A stretch of DNA of 8,369 nt from Pseudomonadota bacterium (lineage in GTDB: Bacteria > Pseudomonadota > Alphaproteobacteria > Caulobacterales > Caulobacteraceae): assembly GCA_023434015.1 (NCBI GenBank), contig JAEYTM010000040.1, positions 1 to 8,369 of the forward strand. Reading direction: 5' to 3'. Of the stretch, positions 5,307 to 8,369 are shown one piece after another (position 1 is the first letter of the stretch; each line of letters begins with the position of its first letter). The notes below the pieces were generated by a model. That model had not been told where the DNA came from and searched no databases. It worked only from the letters and a program-made list of their open reading frames with translations. A program made the position numbers and the translations under genes.

Positions 5307-5377
5307 CGGATCTCCTGGAGAAGGCCTGGTCTTCGGTAACGCCTGGCGGGCCCTAACGATCCACCAATTGCGCCGGA

Positions 5378-5399
5378 GCGCCCCGCACAAGCGGTGCGC
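5378..5399. promoter_or_regulatory. Inverted repeat in the divergent promoter region
   Basis: GCGCCCCGC (5378-5386) and GCGGTGCGC (5391-5399) are complementary at 8 of 9 positions with an ACAA loop. The repeat sits between the divergent genes at 5306 and 5450, 50 bases before the regulator start. It could be an operator or autoregulatory site, or a chance GC-rich dyad. No convincing promoter was found in this 143-base gap. Confidence 0.3.
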
Positions 5400-5449
5400 C
5401 CCGGCGACCCGCGTGGAACCCCAAAGCGAAGCTCGCGCGTTCAGCCCCC

Positions 5450-6166
5450 ATGGCCTGGAACAACCACTTCCTCGACAGCCTTGGCGAAGCGGACATCAGG
5501 GCGCTGCAGCCCCACCTCGTCGAAGTCGCCGTCGAACGGAATCATCTGCTCGGCGAGGTGGGACGGCCGATCTCGATGGTCCATCTGCCGATCGACTGCA
5601 TCCTTTCGGTCATTGTCGTCATGCGGTCCGGGGCCCAGGTGGAAAGCCGGACCATCGGCCGCGAGAGCGGCTATGGCCTGTTGCACGCCCTCGGCGCGCC
5701 GATCGCCTTCGAGAGAATGCTGGTGCAGGTCGCCGGGCGGGCCTGGCGGCTGCCGCTGAAGGTGCTGCGGGAGGCGGCGGAGGCGCGCGTCGGTCTGACC
5801 CGGACCATCGTCCATCACGCGCAGGCGACGCTCGTTCAGGCCGCGCAGGGCGCGGCCTGCAACACCCTGCACCCCGCCGAGCAGCGCCTGTGCAAATGGC
5901 TGCTCCTCACCCAGGACCGGCTGGGCTCGGACGTACTTCCCCTGACCCAGGAGCATCTGTCCATCATGCTGGGCGTCCAGCGGACCACGGTGACGGCGGT
6001 GGCCTCCCAGCTTCAGGGGCGAGGCGCGATCTCCTATGCGCGCGGCAAGATCACCGTCCGGGACCGTGCGATGATCGAGCGCTGCGCGTGCGAATGCTAC
6101 GGCGCGATCCAGCATGGCGTGAGGTCGATCATCGGCGGCAGATGGCCGGACTCCGACGGCCGCTAG
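5450..6166 (+). CDS. Crp/Fnr family transcriptional regulator
   Basis: This is a 238-residue DNA-binding regulator. Residues 8-110 form the cyclic-nucleotide-binding-type beta barrel (PIDCILSVIVVM at 47-58, RTIGRESGYGLLHALG at 67-82), a long dimerisation helix spans 112-138, and an HTH_Crp domain follows at 144-205 with its helix-turn-helix about 166-186 (LTQEHLSIMLGVQRTTVTAV). The end ERCACECY is typical of a large alphaproteobacterial subgroup. The canonical cAMP-binding RxS phosphate cassette is not evident, and the Fnr N-terminal Fe-S cysteine cluster is absent, so the signal is unknown. The ATG at 5450 lacks a strong ribosome-binding site, but no better in-frame start exists. The symporter gene begins 55 bases downstream on the same strand. 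It may be a target, though members of this subgroup are often orphan regulators. Confidence 0.9.
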   Translation: MAWNNHFLDSLGEADIRALQPHLVEVAVERNHLLGEVGRPISMVHLPIDCILSVIVVMRSGAQVESRTIGRESGYGLLHALGAPIAFERMLVQVAGRAWRLPLKVLREAAEARVGLTRTIVHHAQATLVQAAQGAACNTLHPAEQRLCKWLLLTQDRLGSDVLPLTQEHLSIMLGVQRTTVTAVASQLQGRGAISYARGKITVRDRAMIERCACECYGAIQHGVRSIIGGRWPDSDGR

Positions 6167-6179
6167 TCGGCCACAGGCC

Positions 6180-6201
6180 TTGGCGCTAGGGTCGTCGCCA
6201 A
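6180..6201. promoter_or_regulatory. Perfect TTGGCG-N10-CGCCAA dyad upstream of the symporter
   Basis: Six-base half sites TTGGCG (6180-6185) and CGCCAA (6196-6201) are exactly complementary across a 10-base spacer. The 22-base length equals that of many Crp-family sites, though the half sites are not the TGTGA or TTGAT of Crp or Fnr. It lies between the regulator stop and the symporter start, 20 bases before the ATG. It could be an operator or an mRNA hairpin. Confidence 0.4.
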
Positions 6202-6221
6202 CTCTCCCGCAGGGACGCCGG

Positions 6222-7505
6222 ATGTTGCGATCGTTGAGCGTGCGGGTGCTGGTCGCCCTGGTGGCCGGACTTCTGCTCGGCGCGGTCGCGGCGGCCTACG
6301 GCGGCGAGACGATCCGCAGACTGATCGAGGGCGGGGAGTCGATCGGGACCCTCTGGCTCAACGCCCTGCGCATGACCGTCGTGCCGCTGCTGTTCTCGGT
6401 GCTCGTGGTCGGCGTCGCCGGCGTGGCCGACGCGGCGTCGACCGGGCGGCTGGCGGCGCGGGCGATGGCCTGGTTCCTCGCCTTCCTGCTGGTCGGTTGC
6501 GCCTGGACCATCCTGTTCAACCATGGCCTTTACGCCGCCTGGCCGGTCAGCGAGGCGGGGGCGGCGGCTCTTCGGCTCGGAGCCCCTCCGCCGCCGCCGG
6601 AGGTGCTCGCCACCCCCAGCTTCGGTGTGTTCCTAAAGAGTCTGGCGCCCACCAATCCGATCAAGTCGGCGGCGGAGGACGCCATCCTGCCGCTGGTGGT
6701 GTTCGCCGCCTTCTTCGGTTTCGCGGTGACCCGGCTGGCGGACGCGCGCCGCCGCGCCCTGACCGAACTGTTCGACAGCATCGCCCAGGCGATGGTGGTC
6801 ATCGTCCGCTGGGTGCTGTGGGCCGCGCCGGTCGGGGTGTTCGCCCTCGGCCTGGGGGTCGGCCTGCGCGCCGGCGTGGGCGCCGCCGGCGTGATCGCCC
6901 ACTACATCGCCGCCGTTTCCCTGGCCCAGATCGGCATCACCGTCCTGGCCTATCTGGCGGCGGTGTTCGTCGGCCGGGTGCCGCTGGGCGCCTGGACCCG
7001 CGCTGTCGCGCCGGTGCAGGTGACCGCCTTCGCCACGCAGTCGTCGATCGCCTGCCTGCCGGCGATGATCGAGCAGAGCCGCGACCAGTTGCGCATTCCG
7101 GACCGGGTGACCGGCGTGGTGCTGCCCCTGGCGGTGTCGGTGTTCAAGCTGACCAGCCCGGTGGCCAACCTCGGGGTCGCCATCTTCGTGGCGCAGGTCT
7201 ACGGCATCGATCCAACGCCGGTTCAGTACCTCGCGGCTATCGTCATCGCCCTGGCGGTCAGCGTCGCGTCCGTCGGCCTGCCCGGCCAGGTCTCGTTCTT
7301 CATGAGCATCGGGCCGATTTGCCTGGCGCTGGGTCTGCCGCTGGATCTGCTGCCGATCCTGATCGCGGTTGAGGTGATTCCCGACATCTTCCGTACCGTC
7401 GGCAACGTCACCGGGGACATGGCGGTGACGGCGATCGTCGGCCGGCGCGAGGCGGAGTCTTCCGGTGCGGAAATGGCTCCTGACGTGGAGCCTGCCGGGG
7501 TCTAG
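6222..7505 (+). CDS. Dicarboxylate/amino acid:cation symporter (DAACS/SLC1 family), atypical TM7
   Basis: This 427-residue inner-membrane transporter has the family layout: TM1 near residues 7-25, conserved RMTVVPLLFSVLVVGVAGV at 50-68, TNPIKSAAEDAILPLVVFAAFFGFAV at 144-169, re-entrant loop 1 with TQSSIACLP at 272-280, TM7 at 296-325, re-entrant loop 2 with GLPGQ at 352-356, and TM8 with Asp388, Arg391, Thr392, Asn395 and Asp399, the full substrate/sodium set known from GltPh. The TM7 NMDGT motif is absent: VLPLAVSVFKLTSP at 300-313 puts Phe308-Lys309-Leu310 where Asn-Met-Asp should be. Substrate is therefore probably an acidic or related amino acid or dicarboxylate, with uncertain coupling ion. 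Start: ATG at 6222 has AGGGA 6 bases upstream; a TTG at 6180 is less likely. The aminotransferase gene follows after 9 bases. Confidence 0.9.
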   Translation: MLRSLSVRVLVALVAGLLLGAVAAAYGGETIRRLIEGGESIGTLWLNALRMTVVPLLFSVLVVGVAGVADAASTGRLAARAMAWFLAFLLVGCAWTILFNHGLYAAWPVSEAGAAALRLGAPPPPPEVLATPSFGVFLKSLAPTNPIKSAAEDAILPLVVFAAFFGFAVTRLADARRRALTELFDSIAQAMVVIVRWVLWAAPVGVFALGLGVGLRAGVGAAGVIAHYIAAVSLAQIGITVLAYLAAVFVGRVPLGAWTRAVAPVQVTAFATQSSIACLPAMIEQSRDQLRIPDRVTGVVLPLAVSVFKLTSPVANLGVAIFVAQVYGIDPTPVQYLAAIVIALAVSVASVGLPGQVSFFMSIGPICLALGLPLDLLPILIAVEVIPDIFRTVGNVTGDMAVTAIVGRREAESSGAEMAPDVEPAGV

Positions 7506-7514
7506 AGAGGACGG

Positions 7515-8369
7515 ATGTTTCCGCCCGTCGCCCGCCCAGGGGTTCTCAGTCTCCGCGCCTCGATGATCCGCGAGGTGGCCAACGCGGCCTTCGGCCGGCC
7601 GGACGTCCTGGCCTTCTGGTTCGGCGAGTCCGACCAGCCGACGCCGGCCTTCATCCGCGATGCGGCGGCGCAGGCGCTGAGCGACGGCAAGACCTTCTAC
7701 ACCCATAACCTGGGCCGCGCAGATCTGCGTGAGGCCCTGTCGACCTATCTTGGCGACCTGCACGGGACGCCGATCGGGCCGGAGCGGCTGGCGATCACAA
7801 GCGCGGGGGTCAGCGCCCTGATGATCGCCGCCCAGACGGTAGTGTCGCCGGGCGACCGGGTGGCGGTGGTGACGCCGGTCTGGCCCAACGTGGCCGAGAT
7901 CCCGCGCATCCTGTCGGCGCGGATGGTGGACGTGCCGCTGGCCCCGGAGCAGGGGCGCTGGCGGCTCGACCTCGACCGACTGATGGACGCCCTGACGCCG
8001 GACACGCGGGCGCTGTTCCTCAACTCGCCGAACAACCCCACCGGCTGGACCCTGCCGGCTGAGGATCGCGCCGTCATCCTGGCGCGGTGCCGCGAGTACG
8101 GCATCTGGCTGATGGCCGACGATGTCTATGAGCGACTGAATTTCGGGACGGGGCTGTCGGCCCCGTCGTTCCTGCCGCTGGTCGAGGACGGCGACCGGGT
8201 GATGAGCCTGAACAGCTTCTCCAAGGCGTGGCGGATGACCGGCTGGCGGATGGGCTGGATGGTGGCGCCGTCGTCGATGATGGACAGCCTGGGTGTGCTG
8301 TTGGAGTACAACACCTCCTGCGCGCCGGACTTCATCCAGTCCGGGGCCATCACCGCCCTGCGGCAGGGC
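7515..8369 (+). CDS. PLP-dependent aminotransferase class I/II, 3' end outside window
   Basis: The visible 285 residues (of about 390 usual for the family) show a fold-type I aminotransferase. Features are Tyr62 and the N-terminal FGESDQPTPAF at 36-46, TSAGVSAL at 95-102, SPNNPTG at 171-177 with Asn174, ADDVYE at 201-206 with Asp202 (pyridine nitrogen) and Tyr205, and SFSKAWRMTGWRMGW at 234-248 with the Schiff-base Lys237 and phosphate-binding Arg245. It catalyses amino-group transfer between an amino acid and a 2-oxo acid in the cytosol; the substrate cannot be named, though the family includes aspartate and aromatic aminotransferases. The ATG at 7515 has AGAGAGGA just upstream, overlapping the end of the symporter gene, so the two genes are probably co-transcribed and the enzyme may use the imported substrate. 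The reading frame stays open to the window edge. Confidence 0.93.
   Translation, partial: MFPPVARPGVLSLRASMIREVANAAFGRPDVLAFWFGESDQPTPAFIRDAAAQALSDGKTFYTHNLGRADLREALSTYLGDLHGTPIGPERLAITSAGVSALMIAAQTVVSPGDRVAVVTPVWPNVAEIPRILSARMVDVPLAPEQGRWRLDLDRLMDALTPDTRALFLNSPNNPTGWTLPAEDRAVILARCREYGIWLMADDVYERLNFGTGLSAPSFLPLVEDGDRVMSLNSFSKAWRMTGWRMGWMVAPSSMMDSLGVLLEYNTSCAPDFIQSGAITALRQG

Noticed and set aside
6153..6172. Small GGCCG/CGGCC stem at the regulator stop codon as a terminator
   Set aside because: Only a 5-bp stem and no T run; common by chance in this base composition.
5275..6189. 304-codon plus-strand frame across the regulator gene
   Set aside because: It is out of frame with the recognisable Crp/Fnr protein and its product is low-complexity Arg/Pro/Gly.
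6633..7763. 376-codon open frame on the minus strand across the symporter and aminotransferase genes
   Set aside because: Arg/His/Gly/Asp-rich shadow product without motifs, opposite two genes with clear conserved domains; long antisense frames are usual at about 70% GC.

Overview
The window is about 70% GC chromosomal DNA. It resembles an alphaproteobacterium of the Caulobacterales (Caulobacter/Phenylobacterium type). The evidence is an UrcA-family secreted protein, DUF3297 and DUF3606 proteins, a short-form Crp/Fnr regulator ending in an ACECY motif, and a possible sigma-73-like promoter. The genus cannot be fixed from sequence reading alone. No tRNA, rRNA, CRISPR array, IS element or clear prophage block was seen.

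Left part (1-780, minus strand): a secreted protein with a GTG start runs off the left edge, and a small DUF3606 protein lies upstream of it. From 962 to 3266 five plus-strand genes sit close together (gaps of -4, 41, 40 and 32 bases): a small inner-membrane coiled-coil protein, a proline-rich lipoprotein joined to it by an ATGA overlap, a ClpP-like serine peptidase, a HAD phosphatase-like protein and a DUF3297 protein. The first two have the layout of a phage spanin pair (Rz/Rz1 type) with no other phage gene in view. Two GC-rich hairpins follow the cluster.

Middle part (3358-5306): an AT-rich leader (about 40% GC) precedes a urcA-like secreted protein gene, which ends at a strong intrinsic terminator. 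A pirin (YhhW-type cupin) gene converges on it from the minus strand. Then come two small uncharacterised genes facing each other, whose stop codons share one CTAG.

Right part (5450-8369, plus strand): a Crp/Fnr-type regulator, then a glutamate/dicarboxylate-type (DAACS/SLC1) symporter, then a PLP-dependent aminotransferase that runs off the right edge. The last two genes are 9 bases apart and are probably co-transcribed: uptake of an amino or dicarboxylic acid followed by transamination. A perfect TTGGCG-N10-CGCCAA dyad lies between the regulator and the symporter and could be an operator.

The points most worth a second look are the orphan spanin-like pair, the ClpP-like protein with Asn in place of the catalytic Asp, and the symporter whose NMDGT sodium-site motif is replaced by Phe-Lys-Leu-Thr-Ser.
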